Shown here piece after piece: positions 7,897 to 16,187 of a stretch of DNA of 24,390 bases (positions within the stretch are counted from its first letter, which is position 1; each line of letters opens with the position of its first letter). A model generated the notes under the pieces. That model had not been told where the DNA came from. It did not search any database and saw nothing but the letters and a program-made list of their open reading frames with translations. Made by a program: the position numbers and the translations under genes. The DNA is from DAXETY01 sp051155755 (GTDB lineage: Bacteria; Desulfobacterota; Desulfobacteria; Desulfobacterales; SG8-13): contig DAXETY010000009.1 in the NCBI GenBank assembly GCA_051155755.1, forward strand, positions 1 through 24,390, given 5' to 3'.

Positions 7897-8505
7897 TTGA
7901 ATCCCAATCGTTGGAACCTCAATTTGGTCACCCGCGGCATCAGCGGCGTTCGGCGCGAACGCCCGCAGTCGACCTTCGACCTTGCGGCGACTTCCGGAAA
8001 ATCGTCGCAATTGTCGAAATCCGCGGCGGTCTTCCGACGCGCTGCTGATAACGCATCAAACTCGCTTCGCCACATCACCACCTGGGTTTTTGCTCCTCGG
8101 ATCGGTCGGGTATTGAGGAATCGGTCGTTGTGTGCCCTATTGCTGGCTGCCTGGCTGGCTCAGGTCGGCCTGGTATATCAGGGACTCAGCGCCTGGCCCT
8201 GTCCATTTCACAGCATCATGAAAATGCCGTGTCCCGGATGCGGACTCACCCGGGCCACGGTATGCCTGCTGAAAGGTCACGGCCGTGCGGCGCTGGCACA
8301 ACACCCGATGGCGCCGGCGGTACTGGCGGCGCCGATTGTTTTGTTGCCTGGGGCGGTGCTTCCGAAACCACGCCGGAAACGATTATTAAAACGGATTGAA
8401 ATGCTGGAGCAACGGATACCGGTCGTTGGAATCATTCTGACCGGGTTGTTGCTGCACTGGGCAATTGCCCTGGTCGCCGGCCCGGAAGTCGGTTTTCCGG
8501 GATAA
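7897..8505 (+). CDS. DUF2752 membrane protein
   Basis: The C-terminal half matches the DUF2752 family, whose function is not known. The hallmark MPCPGCGLTRA occurs near residue 110, after a hydrophobic segment (LCALLLAAWLAQVGLVYQGL) and before further membrane segments (APAVLAAPIVLLPGAVL and IPVVGIILTGLLLHWAIALV). It is an inner-membrane protein of three or so helices with paired Cys residues. The start is doubtful. The open frame begins with TTG 7897, but the first 65 residues are Arg/Ser-rich, do not resemble the family and cover the triple-hairpin region, so the true start may be near 8100 (for example TTG 8113). The TPR gene starts 28 bases after its stop and may be co-transcribed. Confidence 0.75.
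   Translation: MNPNRWNLNLVTRGISGVRRERPQSTFDLAATSGKSSQLSKSAAVFRRAADNASNSLRHITTWVFAPRIGRVLRNRSLCALLLAAWLAQVGLVYQGLSAWPCPFHSIMKMPCPGCGLTRATVCLLKGHGRAALAQHPMAPAVLAAPIVLLPGAVLPKPRRKRLLKRIEMLEQRIPVVGIILTGLLLHWAIALVAGPEVGFPG
7945..8008. repeat. Three abutting hairpins
   Basis: Three dyads follow one another with no spacer. The first, 7945-7963, is GGCGTTCG/CGAACGCC, a perfect 8-bp stem with a 3-base loop. The second, 7964-7986, has an outer CGCA/TGCG and an inner GTCGA/TCGAC. The third, 7987-8008, is GCGAC/GTCGC with a 12-base loop. They lie in the leader, or in the doubtful N-terminal extension, of the DUF2752 gene. This could be a structured RNA leader or a copy of a dispersed palindromic repeat. 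Confidence 0.6.
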
Positions 8506-8533
8506 CCTCCACGCCAACGGAAGAGGACTCGTT

Positions 8534-9397
8534 ATGGAATACGTCTATCCCGCGCTAATGGGGCTGCTTTCCATCGCAAGTTTCGTGATTTTTGTCATCG
8601 TGCTGATCCGCTCGTTCAAAGACGGCGGTATTCTTCACGGAATCCTCGGCCTGCTCACCTGCGGGTTGTATACCTACGTCTGGGGATGGATCAAGGGAAA
8701 GCAGCTGCAACTGACCAAAACCATGTTAATATGGACGCTTTGCTGGATCGGCTCCGTTGCCATTCCCTTTGCCGTCGGTACAAGTGCCGTGATGCAGGCC
8801 ATTCCCATGGCAGAAGAATTCGGTCTCCAGGCGCAGAAATCTGAAGAGACCAAGCTCCCGGCCCGACTGAAAAACCGGCCCCGGAAAAACCTCACCCAAA
8901 AAACCGCCAAGGTCCAGAAAAAAGCCCAAACCCCTGCGACCGACGCCGACTGGAACAGCCAGGCCGTCTCACTTTGGCGACAGGGGCAATACACGGATCC
9001 GCAAAAAGCCGCCGGACTCCTGGTCAAGGCCATCCAGCAAGACCCAAACATGGCGGAGGCTTATAACAATCGAGGCAATGCCTACCGGGAAATGAAAAAG
9101 TACCGGGAAGCGCTGCAGGACTATAATCAGGCGATCAGTCTGGATCCTCAGTTTGTCATAGCCTACAGCAACCGCGGCAATGTGTATTACGATCAGCAAA
9201 ACTTCCAGATGGCGATTCGAGACTATAACAAAGCCATATCATTGGATTCATCCTATCATCGCGCCTATCTGAACCGAGGATTGGCCTATCAGCAGATGAA
9301 ACGCAGCGATCTGGCCTGCCAGGATTTCACGCGGGCCTGTCAGCTCGGGGACTGCGAGGGCATCGAATGGGCTCGAAAGCAGGGAGTTTGCCAGTAA
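8534..9397 (+). CDS. Membrane-anchored TPR-repeat protein
   Basis: A 287-residue protein. A first membrane helix covers residues about 5-25, and two further hydrophobic segments at about 32-52 and 63-88 form a small membrane domain. A lysine-rich linker (105-135) leads to three tetratricopeptide repeats at about 174-207, 208-241 and 242-275, with the pattern AY.NRGNAY......ALQDYNQAISLDP. TPR units act as protein-protein scaffolds; the partner is not evident. ATG 8534 follows AAGAGGA and is preferred over the in-frame codon at 8465, which would overlap the DUF2752 gene. Seven bases after its stop lies the stop of the convergent cysteine-rich gene; no terminator is visible. Confidence 0.85.
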   Translation: MEYVYPALMGLLSIASFVIFVIVLIRSFKDGGILHGILGLLTCGLYTYVWGWIKGKQLQLTKTMLIWTLCWIGSVAIPFAVGTSAVMQAIPMAEEFGLQAQKSEETKLPARLKNRPRKNLTQKTAKVQKKAQTPATDADWNSQAVSLWRQGQYTDPQKAAGLLVKAIQQDPNMAEAYNNRGNAYREMKKYREALQDYNQAISLDPQFVIAYSNRGNVYYDQQNFQMAIRDYNKAISLDSSYHRAYLNRGLAYQQMKRSDLACQDFTRACQLGDCEGIEWARKQGVCQ

Positions 9398-9403
9398 TGT
9401 GAA

Positions 9404-9946
9404 TTATTGAACGGCCCGTAAAAACGACTCTTCCATCAGACGACGCAGCATTTTCAGCGCTTGAATTTCGGCGTTCAGATGCTCCAGCAGCCTCGTCGAT
9501 GCACGGCGCCGCTGTGTCGGGCAAATATACCAGGTACATACGAATGGCCTTTGCAGGCGCGGCCGCCGACAGCCGCAACTGCCGAGGTAACGGCACGGCG
9601 CATCCGAAGTGACCAGAATCTGTCTTGAAGGGATGGGTTGATCGAGCAGGTTCAGCAGCAACAGATCCGCAAAATCATACCAGGGATGCGCCGTTAAACA
9701 GCAGGGCGCCGGGCAATACCGACAGGTCCCGGCACACAGATCGTCCATATCTGCGCAAAGATCCCCAAGCTTGCGCGCCGTCATCGCCGCCATATCGAAA
9801 GCCGGTTTCAAGCGGACCCGGCGGCGTTCGATCCAGTACCGCATACACCGGTTGACCAGCCGCCAGCAGTGCGGGTCCGCCCAGAGGGGCGCCGAGGGCG
9901 GGCCCGGACAGCCGCCTGGCCGATCAGCCACACTTGGTAAACCCAC
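9404..9946 (-). CDS. Cysteine-rich protein of unknown function, downstream of nrdJ
   Basis: A 180-residue protein with two Cys clusters, LCAGTCRYCPAPCC near 70-82 and CRYLGSCGCRR...CTWYICP near 118-145. These could hold an Fe-S cluster or zinc, in the manner of YkgJ-type proteins, but I do not recognise the family securely. No signal peptide is seen. The start is uncertain. GTG 9946 overlaps the end of the ribonucleotide reductase gene by 23 bases, which would suit translational coupling. ATG 9844 is an alternative that leaves an 80-base gap, and neither has a good ribosome site. Because it follows nrdJ directly on the same strand it is probably in the same transcript, but a role in nucleotide reduction is only a guess. 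Confidence 0.7.
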   Translation of the reverse strand: MGLPSVADRPGGCPGPPSAPLWADPHCWRLVNRCMRYWIERRRVRLKPAFDMAAMTARKLGDLCADMDDLCAGTCRYCPAPCCLTAHPWYDFADLLLLNLLDQPIPSRQILVTSDAPCRYLGSCGCRRPRLQRPFVCTWYICPTQRRRASTRLLEHLNAEIQALKMLRRLMEESFLRAVQ

Positions 9947-12413
9947 AGAAATGGCAGGTCATGCATCCCTCCTCGAAGCTGACGGTCTGGTTGCATTCCG
10001 GGCAGGTCTCACCCATCAGGGCGTTATTGTGATTGGCCTTGCCACTGCTGTTGCGGCGGGTGCTGTAACGCTTTTCCAATACCCGGGCGATGGCGTCGGG
10101 GATCGAAAGCACCAGGCCGCCCTCTTGAAATACGGGATGCTCGCCGCCGATGCCTTTCAATTGTTCGATGATGTCTTCCACGGGCACGCCCGCGCGCAGG
10201 GCCAGCGAAATCAGGCGACCGATCGCCTCGGTCTTCGCCGTGGTGGACCGACCGGATTTGCCGATGGTGCCAAACACCTCGAAGGGCCGCCCCTCATATT
10301 CAGTCACGGTCACGTAGAGCTGACCCAGACCGGTGCGAATCTTGGTGGTAAAGCCCTCCAGGGTTTCGGGCCGCTCCTGCACCGCGGTCATAAAACTGCT
10401 GGTGCTTTTGGACTTGACCGCCAGGGAGAGAACCTGATTTTCCTTGCTGCCGTCGCGATAAATCGTAATGCCCTTGCAACCGAGCTGGTGGGCCAGATTA
10501 TAAACGTTCAGCACGTCTTCGACGCTGGCGTCTCTGGGCAGGTTGACCGTTTTCGAAACGGCATTGTCGGTGTATTTCTGGAATGCCGCCTGCATGCGGA
10601 CGTGCCACTCCGGTGAAACATCATGCGCGCTAACGAAAACCCGTCTTACGCCTTCGGGAATTTCCATAATCCCGGCGATGCTGCCTTTGCGCGCGATCTT
10701 GCTCATCAACTCACGGCTGTAGAATCCCTGTTGCCGCGCCACTTGTTCGAAGCAGGGGTTGATTTCCAGCAATTGATCGTTGTCCATGACATTGCGAACG
10801 AAGCTCAGGGCAAACAGCGGTTCGATGCCGCTGGAACATCCGGCGATAATGCTCAGCGTACCGGTGGGGGCAATGGTGGTAACGGTGGCGTTGCGATAAC
10901 GGCAACCGTCTCGATGTTTGAACACGCTGTTTTCGTAATTTGGAAATACGCCTCGCATTTCGGCCAGATGCCGTGAAGCGGCATGGGCCTCTTCGTTGAT
11001 GAAAGCCATGAGCTTTTCAGCGAAATTCAAGGCTTCCTCGGAATTGTAAGGAATCTGCAGTTGAAACAGCAGATCCGCAAAACCCATCACGCCCAGACCG
11101 ATTTTCCGATTTCCCTTCACCAGCCGGGTGATTTCCGGCAGCGGATAACGCGATTGGTCGATGGTATTGTCCAGAAACCGCACGGCCAGCCAGATCGTCT
11201 CTTTCAGGCCTTCGAAGTCCAGCGACGGTCCCGAACCGGTGGCGATGGCAAAACGGGCCAGGTTGATGGAACCCAGATTGCAGGCTTCAAATGGCAGCAG
11301 GGGCTGTTCCCCGCAGGGATTGGTGCTTTCGATGAGCCCGAGTTCCGGTGTCGGGTTGTCCTTGTTGATTCGATCCAGAAAAACGATTCCGGGGTCACCG
11401 TTTTCCCAGGCGTGCTCGATGAGTCGCAGGTAAACCTCAGCGGCGTTGAGCTCACCGGTCTTGCGGTTATCCTGAGGGTTGATCAAATCATAGGTCGTTC
11501 CGGTCTCAACAGCTTCCATGAACGCATCGGTCACGCCCACCGAAATATTGAAATTGTTCAAATCACTGTTGTTTTTCTTACAGGCGATAAAATCCAGAAT
11601 ATCGGGATGATCCACGCGCAGGATGGCCATGTTGGCACCGCGGCGTGTGCCGCCCTGTTTGACCTGCTCGGTGGCCGTATTGAAAATCTTCATGAACGAA
11701 ACCGGGCCGGAAGCCACGCCGCCGGTGCTGCCGACCCTGCTTTCATGCGGCCGCAGTCGTGAAAACGAAAAGCCGGTACCGCCGCCGGATTTGTGGATCA
11801 AGGCGGCATTGCGCAGGGCGGCGAAGATGCCGTCAAGGCTGTCTTCGACCGGCAGCACGAAACAGGCGGCCAGCTGCCCCAGGCGGCGGCCGGCATTCAT
11901 CAAAGTCGGAGAGTTGGGCAGAAACACGAAACGGGTCATCATCCGGTAAAAAAGTTCTTCCATCTTGCTCACATCATCGGGACCGCCATAGGCTTCTTCG
12001 GCAGCGGCAATGTAGTGGGCAACTCTTTTAAACATCTCTTCCGGGGTTTCGATCACCTGCCCGTTCGGATCTTTTTTCAAATAGCGTCTTTCCAACACGG
12101 TCCGTGCGTTCAGACTCAGAGACAGATCGCTTTTCACCAGCATGGAGGCATCCAGTCGAAAATCGGAAAGCGCCTCGTACCCGTATTCGATCAGTTTGGT
12201 GCCGATGAGCTTTTCGATCACCGCCTGGGAGATGGTCTCCTCTTTCATCTTGGCAATCTCCTTGCGGAGATAGCGGCTGATGTCCATGGCCTGCTCGGGC
12301 TGAATCGCATTCTGCCGGACGAGAATATCCGTAAAACGGGCATCGTCCCAACGATACTCGTTCAGATCGAAGCGGCCCTCGTTGGTGACTAAAATTTTTC
12401 CTTGAAGACCCAT
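9924..12413 (-). CDS. nrdJ: Adenosylcobalamin-dependent (class II) ribonucleoside reductase
   Basis: An 829-residue enzyme that reduces ribonucleotides to deoxyribonucleotides, using a radical from adenosylcobalamin and so working with or without oxygen. The catalytic NPCGEQ lies at 365-370, with the thiyl Cys at 367. The redox Cys pair partner is in LAACFVLP (Cys 184), and SGGGTGFSFSRLRP, GTRRGANMA and PTGTLSIIAG are all present. The C-terminus ends in a six-Cys cluster (CPEC, CMTCHFC, KCG), the zinc-binding tail that carries reducing equivalents. A 20-21-residue extension would result from ATG 12476. I choose ATG 12413 because GGGAGG lies seven bases before it. The N-terminal 90 residues resemble a degenerate regulatory (ATP-cone-like) region. 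The promoter carries an NrdR-type palindrome. Confidence 0.95.
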   Translation of the reverse strand: MGLQGKILVTNEGRFDLNEYRWDDARFTDILVRQNAIQPEQAMDISRYLRKEIAKMKEETISQAVIEKLIGTKLIEYGYEALSDFRLDASMLVKSDLSLSLNARTVLERRYLKKDPNGQVIETPEEMFKRVAHYIAAAEEAYGGPDDVSKMEELFYRMMTRFVFLPNSPTLMNAGRRLGQLAACFVLPVEDSLDGIFAALRNAALIHKSGGGTGFSFSRLRPHESRVGSTGGVASGPVSFMKIFNTATEQVKQGGTRRGANMAILRVDHPDILDFIACKKNNSDLNNFNISVGVTDAFMEAVETGTTYDLINPQDNRKTGELNAAEVYLRLIEHAWENGDPGIVFLDRINKDNPTPELGLIESTNPCGEQPLLPFEACNLGSINLARFAIATGSGPSLDFEGLKETIWLAVRFLDNTIDQSRYPLPEITRLVKGNRKIGLGVMGFADLLFQLQIPYNSEEALNFAEKLMAFINEEAHAASRHLAEMRGVFPNYENSVFKHRDGCRYRNATVTTIAPTGTLSIIAGCSSGIEPLFALSFVRNVMDNDQLLEINPCFEQVARQQGFYSRELMSKIARKGSIAGIMEIPEGVRRVFVSAHDVSPEWHVRMQAAFQKYTDNAVSKTVNLPRDASVEDVLNVYNLAHQLGCKGITIYRDGSKENQVLSLAVKSKSTSSFMTAVQERPETLEGFTTKIRTGLGQLYVTVTEYEGRPFEVFGTIGKSGRSTTAKTEAIGRLISLALRAGVPVEDIIEQLKGIGGEHPVFQEGGLVLSIPDAIARVLEKRYSTRRNSSGKANHNNALMGETCPECNQTVSFEEGCMTCHFCGFTKCG

Positions 12414-12602
12414 CAGACGGCCTCCCATTGCTATTCGTTGGAAAAGTGGGCTGTGGGAAACAACGCTGGACGGCATTCCGGCCGTAATGGAAGGAAATAA
12501 GGGATCCCTTCACTATCCCACGGCGGTAAATTCGGGGGTCACCTCGGTTTCGTGACTGGTTCTTTCCGAAGGCGGTTCTCGGCCCTCGAAAGGTACCATT
12601 TG

Positions 12603-12631
12603 GATCTAACACACCACATATTGTGTGTCAA
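12603..12631 (-). promoter_or_regulatory. Putative nrdJ promoter
   Basis: On the minus strand: a perfect TTGACA, a 17-base spacer and TAGATC, a weak -10. The spacer is filled by the NrdR-like palindrome, so a bound repressor would block RNA polymerase. Confidence 0.55.
12611..12626. promoter_or_regulatory. NrdR box
   Basis: ACACCACATATTGTGT fits the known NrdR-box consensus (acaCwATATaTwGtgt) at 14 of 16 positions. It sits in a longer palindrome at 12609-12628 (ACACAC...GTGTGT arms). NrdR is the zinc-finger/ATP-cone repressor of ribonucleotide reductase genes. Boxes usually come in pairs about 31 bases apart; the only neighbour here is the 27-base-distant palindrome at 12639. Confidence 0.75.
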
Positions 12632-12638
12632 CTGCAAA

Positions 12639-12652
12639 ACATATCAATATGT
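12639..12652. promoter_or_regulatory. Palindrome ACATAT-CA-ATATGT, possible second NrdR site
   Basis: A perfect 6-bp inverted repeat around CA, centred 27 bases from the NrdR box and just upstream of the -35 element. It matches the NrdR consensus at only about half the positions, so it may be a degenerate second box or an operator for another regulator. Confidence 0.4.
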
Positions 12653-12691
12653 AGATTCTTGCGAGTAACCCGGCACCGTAGATGATAAGCA

Positions 12692-12720
12692 TTTACACGG
12701 TTGCGGCAATGTGGAAAAAT
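12692..12720 (+). promoter_or_regulatory. Weak candidate promoter for the alpha/beta hydrolase operon
   Basis: TTTACA, a 17-base spacer and AAAAAT. Transcription would start near 12727, which would exclude GTG 12726 as start codon and favour the ATG codons at 12747 or 12753. Confidence 0.3.
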
Positions 12721-12725
12721 AGGCG

Positions 12726-13628
12726 GTGTTGCCCGATGATCCCAGGATGTGGATGCCGAACGTGCTGCCCCGACAGATTGTATTTTCCGGCCGTCATACG
12801 CTGGGGATTTGTCAACGTGGAGACCCCGGTGGGAACGGACTTTTCTATTTTCACGGTTTTCCCGGATCCCGTTTGGAAGTGCAGGCGGCCGATACCGCCG
12901 CCCGGAGACGGGGGATCCGCATCATCGGGATCGACCGCCCCGGCTACGGCCTTTCCGCAGCGCAGCCGGGGCGACAGTTGCTCGATTGGCCCAACGACGT
13001 CATCCGGGTGGCCGATCATCTCGGCTTGGAAACCTTCGCCGTTTTGGGCGTTTCGGGCGGCGGCCCTTATGCCGCCGCATGTGCCTATCAGATACCGCAC
13101 CGATTGACCGCTGTGGGCATGGCCGGGGGACTGGGTCCGATTCACACCCACGAAGCCGCAGCGTCCATGTGCCGGTTCAACCGGTTCGGTTTGAAATTGG
13201 CCGGTCTTTGCCCGGCATTGCTCCGGCCCTTGTTGACGTCGATTCGCTGGCTGCTGCAGCGGCGGCCGCAAACGGCGTTGCAGTTCGTGGCGCGCCGGGC
13301 CGGCGTCACGGATCAGAAATTCTTCGAACACCCGGAGCTGTTTGCCGTAATGAAGCAATCTTTCCGGGAATCGATGCGTTTCGGAATCGAGGGTGCGGCG
13401 GACGATCTTCGTATCTACAGCCGCCCGTGGCAATTCCCGTTGCAGGCCATTGGCGTGCGCGTGCATTTGTGGCACGGTGAAAGGGATCGACTCGTGCCGG
13501 CAACCATGGGACGACAAATGGCCGCTTCCATCGCCGATTGCCGCGCCCGCTTTTTCCCGGACGAGGGACACTTTTCCCTGATTGTCCATCGGATGGATCA
13601 GATCCTCGCGGATCTCTCCGGTGCCTGA
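12726..13628 (+). CDS. Alpha/beta-fold hydrolase
   Basis: A 300-residue protein of the alpha/beta hydrolase superfamily. The oxyanion-hole motif HGFPGS is at 43-48, the nucleophile elbow GVSGGG has Ser at 110, the acid is in HGERDRLVP and the catalytic His is in DEGHFSL near the C-terminus, so the triad is complete. The substrate cannot be read from the sequence. A cap domain between 130 and 220 is rich in Arg, Leu and Phe. The start is uncertain: GTG 12726 opens the frame, while ATG 12753 has AGGA five bases before it. It precedes the oxidoreductase gamma gene by 28 bases, so it may supply or process a substrate of that enzyme, for example by cleaving a thioester or ester; this is inference. 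Confidence 0.85.
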   Translation: MLPDDPRMWMPNVLPRQIVFSGRHTLGICQRGDPGGNGLFYFHGFPGSRLEVQAADTAARRRGIRIIGIDRPGYGLSAAQPGRQLLDWPNDVIRVADHLGLETFAVLGVSGGGPYAAACAYQIPHRLTAVGMAGGLGPIHTHEAAASMCRFNRFGLKLAGLCPALLRPLLTSIRWLLQRRPQTALQFVARRAGVTDQKFFEHPELFAVMKQSFRESMRFGIEGAADDLRIYSRPWQFPLQAIGVRVHLWHGERDRLVPATMGRQMAASIADCRARFFPDEGHFSLIVHRMDQILADLSGA

Positions 13629-13656
13629 GCCGCCGGGACGCGAAAGGATGGTTGCG

Positions 13657-14241
13657 ATGATCGAAATTCGATTTCATGGCCGCGGCGGCCAGGGCGCGGT
13701 GATCGGCTCGGAAGTGCTGGCGCATGCGTTTTTCCTGGAAGGTAAATATGTTCAGGCATTTCCGGCCTTCGGCGTGGAACGGCGCGGCGCCCCGGTAACC
13801 GCCTTTTGCCGTATCGACGAACATCCCATCTTGCTGCGCAACCAAATTTATACGCCCGATCACGTGGTTGTACTCGACAGCGCTCTGCTGACCACCGGAG
13901 GCGTCACCCGTGGACTGAAATCCGACGGGGCGATTCTGATCAACGGCCGCCGGCCGGACTCATTTTACCGGGAGGCGATCGGCGACACCTACCGCATCTT
14001 CGTGGTGGATGCCGCGGCGGTTGCAATCGCGCACAAGCTCGGCTCCACCGCCGACCCCATCGTGAACACGGCCATCCTGGGTGCATTTGCCCGGGCATCC
14101 GGCCTGGTCCCATTGGAAGCGGTGGAACAGGCCATCGAAGCCTGCCTGACGCGCTTTGCCAAAGAAAACCGCCGCGCGGCGCGCGATGCCTTTGGATGTG
14201 TCCGAGCCGTACATGCCGGTGAAAAGGAGATCGCTCCATGA
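13657..14241 (+). CDS. 2-oxoacid:acceptor oxidoreductase, gamma subunit
   Basis: A 194-residue gamma subunit of the pyruvate/2-oxoacid ferredoxin oxidoreductase family. It opens [15 protein letters not shown], the conserved glycine-rich start, followed by [17 protein letters not shown]; this domain helps bind coenzyme A in the complex. ATG 13657 is preceded by AAAGGA at eight bases and gives the family N-terminus; the longer frame from 13582 overlaps the hydrolase gene and is rejected. Its TGA overlaps the ATG of the next gene (ATGA), a sign of coupled translation. Together with the next three genes it encodes one enzyme complex. Confidence 0.93.
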
Positions 14242-16058
14242 AAAAACAGCCGGCCGGGGGACCGGATCAACCGTTTGTGCTGAAATCCTGGCGGGATTTT
14301 CCGCCGATGAACACCTCCGTGGACACCATGCGTCACAATCGAACCGGCACCTGGCGCTATCTGCGACCCATCTACGAAAACAAGGTGCCCGCCTGCCGAA
14401 ACGCATGCCCGGCCGGCAACGACATCGAAGCCTGGATTCGCCTGCTACAGGAAGGCAGGGAGCGTGATGCCTACCATCGACTGCGATGGGAACAGCCGTT
14501 TCCCGCCGTGCTGGGACGGGTCTGTTTCCGGTTCTGCGAAACCGCCTGCAACCGCAGCACCCTGGATCACAATGTACAGATTGCGGCCCTGGAGCGGTAC
14601 CTGGGCGATCGGTTTTCATCCCGGCGCGAACTGCCTGAGGATGCCGCCGCTTCCCACGGCGCCCGACTGGCCGTGGTGGGTTCCGGCCCGGCCGGAATGG
14701 CGGCGGCATTCTTCGGACGCAGACTCGGATTCGAGGTCGACATCTACGAATCCCGCCGGCATCCCGGCGGCCTGCTGCACTGGGGGATACCGGCCTATCG
14801 TCTGCCCAAACCGATCGTGGCAGCCGAATATGAGACCATGAAAGCCATGGGCATTGCCCTGAAGCCCTCGACGGCGGTGGGCCGGGACATTGCCCTGATG
14901 GACCTGGTGCGCGGATACGATTACGTGTTTCTGGCCACGGGCAACACCGAGAGCCTGCGGCTGCAAATCCCCGGAGAATCCGAAAACCCCGCCGTGTGGA
15001 CCGGCCTGGAACTGCTGCGCCGTCAGGCTGCCGGCCGCCCGATCGCGCTGGGACGCTCTGCAGCGGTCATCGGCGGCGGCAACACGGCCCTGGATACCGC
15101 CCGAACGGCGGTCCGGCTCGGATGCGCCGCCGTTGTCGTCTATCGGCGCACGGAGGCCGAAATGCCGGCCCACGCCGAGGAAATCGCCCGGGCCCGGGCC
15201 GAAGGGGTTGAATTTCGATTCCAGACCGCCCCCCTGCAAATCGAGGCCGATCGTCACGGCGAACTCGCGAGCCTGGTCGTCTGCCCCACGGCCCCGGGTC
15301 CGGCAGACCCCGACGGCCGCCGTCGTCCGATCCTCCAGACCGCATCGAGCTTCCGATTGCCGGTGGACAGCATCGTCACGACCATCGGCGAGGTGCCGGC
15401 GTTTGGATATCTGGAAAACCGAACCCGACAATCCGATGCGCGAGCGCTGGCAACCTCTGCTTCCCTGGAGGTGGCCTTCGAAGACGGTGCCAAAGTGTAC
15501 GCCGGCGGGGATATCACCGGTGGACCCCAGACGGTGGTACATGCGCTGGCTGCCGGCAAAAAGGCCGCCATGGCCATGGAGTGCGATCGCCGGAATACGC
15601 GGTTGGATTCGATTCTGACCGATGTTGCCGTCGGCGATGGCCGGGCGGTCAGTTTCAAGCGTTTCTGCGAGCTGGACAAAGCCGAACCGCACTCCGGAAA
15701 ATGGAATCTCGGCAAGGTCGCCGGCCCCGGTCAGATCAATCCGGATTACTTCCGGCAGACCCCGCCGCTGGTGCCGAAACTGCGGCCGCCGGAAGAACGC
15801 GTCCGGGATTTCGAGCCTTACGAAGCCGATTATCATCCATCGGACGCACGCAGGGAGGCCGGGCGGTGTCTGCACTGCGGACATTGCACCGCATGCGACA
15901 ACTGTCGCATCTTTTGTCCGGACATGTCCGTCATAAGACAGTCCCGGACCGCAGCGGGCCCCCCGTATCGCATCGATTACGACTATTGCAAAGGCTGTGG
16001 GATCTGCAGTGTCGAATGTCCGCGCGGCGCCATCACGCTGATCGCCGAAGATCCCTGA
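14238..16058 (+). CDS. GltD-like NAD(P)H flavoprotein fused to a 2x[4Fe-4S] ferredoxin domain (oxidoreductase electron-transfer subunit)
   Basis: A 606-residue protein in three parts. Residues 50-125 form the Fe-S adaptor typical of glutamate synthase small chains (Cys at 53, 57, 96, 100 and 104). Residues 143-525 are the FAD and NAD(P) binding domains, with GSGPAG at 148-153, GGGNTALD at 279-286 and the AGGD(I)TGGPQTVVHALAAG motif for FAD. Residues about 530-606 are a ferredoxin-like tail with CLHCGHC...CRIFCP and CKGCGICSVECP, the place of the delta subunit. It would carry electrons from the thiamine-dependent core to NAD(P)+ or back. A similar flavoprotein occurs in phenylglyoxylate:NAD oxidoreductase (PadH), so a 2-oxoacid:NAD(P) oxidoreductase is likely. 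No separate delta gene is present. Confidence 0.9.
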   Translation: MKKQPAGGPDQPFVLKSWRDFPPMNTSVDTMRHNRTGTWRYLRPIYENKVPACRNACPAGNDIEAWIRLLQEGRERDAYHRLRWEQPFPAVLGRVCFRFCETACNRSTLDHNVQIAALERYLGDRFSSRRELPEDAAASHGARLAVVGSGPAGMAAAFFGRRLGFEVDIYESRRHPGGLLHWGIPAYRLPKPIVAAEYETMKAMGIALKPSTAVGRDIALMDLVRGYDYVFLATGNTESLRLQIPGESENPAVWTGLELLRRQAAGRPIALGRSAAVIGGGNTALDTARTAVRLGCAAVVVYRRTEAEMPAHAEEIARARAEGVEFRFQTAPLQIEADRHGELASLVVCPTAPGPADPDGRRRPILQTASSFRLPVDSIVTTIGEVPAFGYLENRTRQSDARALATSASLEVAFEDGAKVYAGGDITGGPQTVVHALAAGKKAAMAMECDRRNTRLDSILTDVAVGDGRAVSFKRFCELDKAEPHSGKWNLGKVAGPGQINPDYFRQTPPLVPKLRPPEERVRDFEPYEADYHPSDARREAGRCLHCGHCTACDNCRIFCPDMSVIRQSRTAAGPPYRIDYDYCKGCGICSVECPRGAITLIAEDP

Positions 16059-16187
16059 GGCCAGGGCTGGATGAAACGGCGGCCGGCATGCGAATCGAAA
16101 TCGAGCGATTGTCGGGGTTGCAGTAGATGCGGTAAGATCGGCAATCCCGCAGGGTTTCAAATTTTCAAAACTGAAAAGGAATCCCCC

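Larger units (their letters stand above)
12414..12725. other. nrdJ / hydrolase divergent intergenic region
   Basis: About 310 bases between divergent genes. It contains the nrdJ promoter with its NrdR-like palindrome, a second palindrome at 12639-12652, a long nrdJ leader of about 180 bases without an obvious B12 box, and a weak plus-strand promoter for the hydrolase. No gene is supported. Confidence 0.6.

Noticed and set aside
9771..10976. Plus-strand frames of 281 and 117 codons opposite the ribonucleotide reductase gene
   Set aside because: They are antisense shadows of a well-supported gene and carry no domain signal.
12414..12602. Cobalamin riboswitch in the nrdJ leader
   Set aside because: The leader is long and the enzyme uses B12, but I find no B12-box-like GCCACTG segment on the coding strand; control by NrdR explains the promoter better.
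16071..16187. 39-residue N-terminal extension of the alpha subunit with several Cys
   Set aside because: It does not resemble alpha subunits, and TTG 16188 has a well-placed AAAAGGA ribosome site and gives the expected N-terminus.
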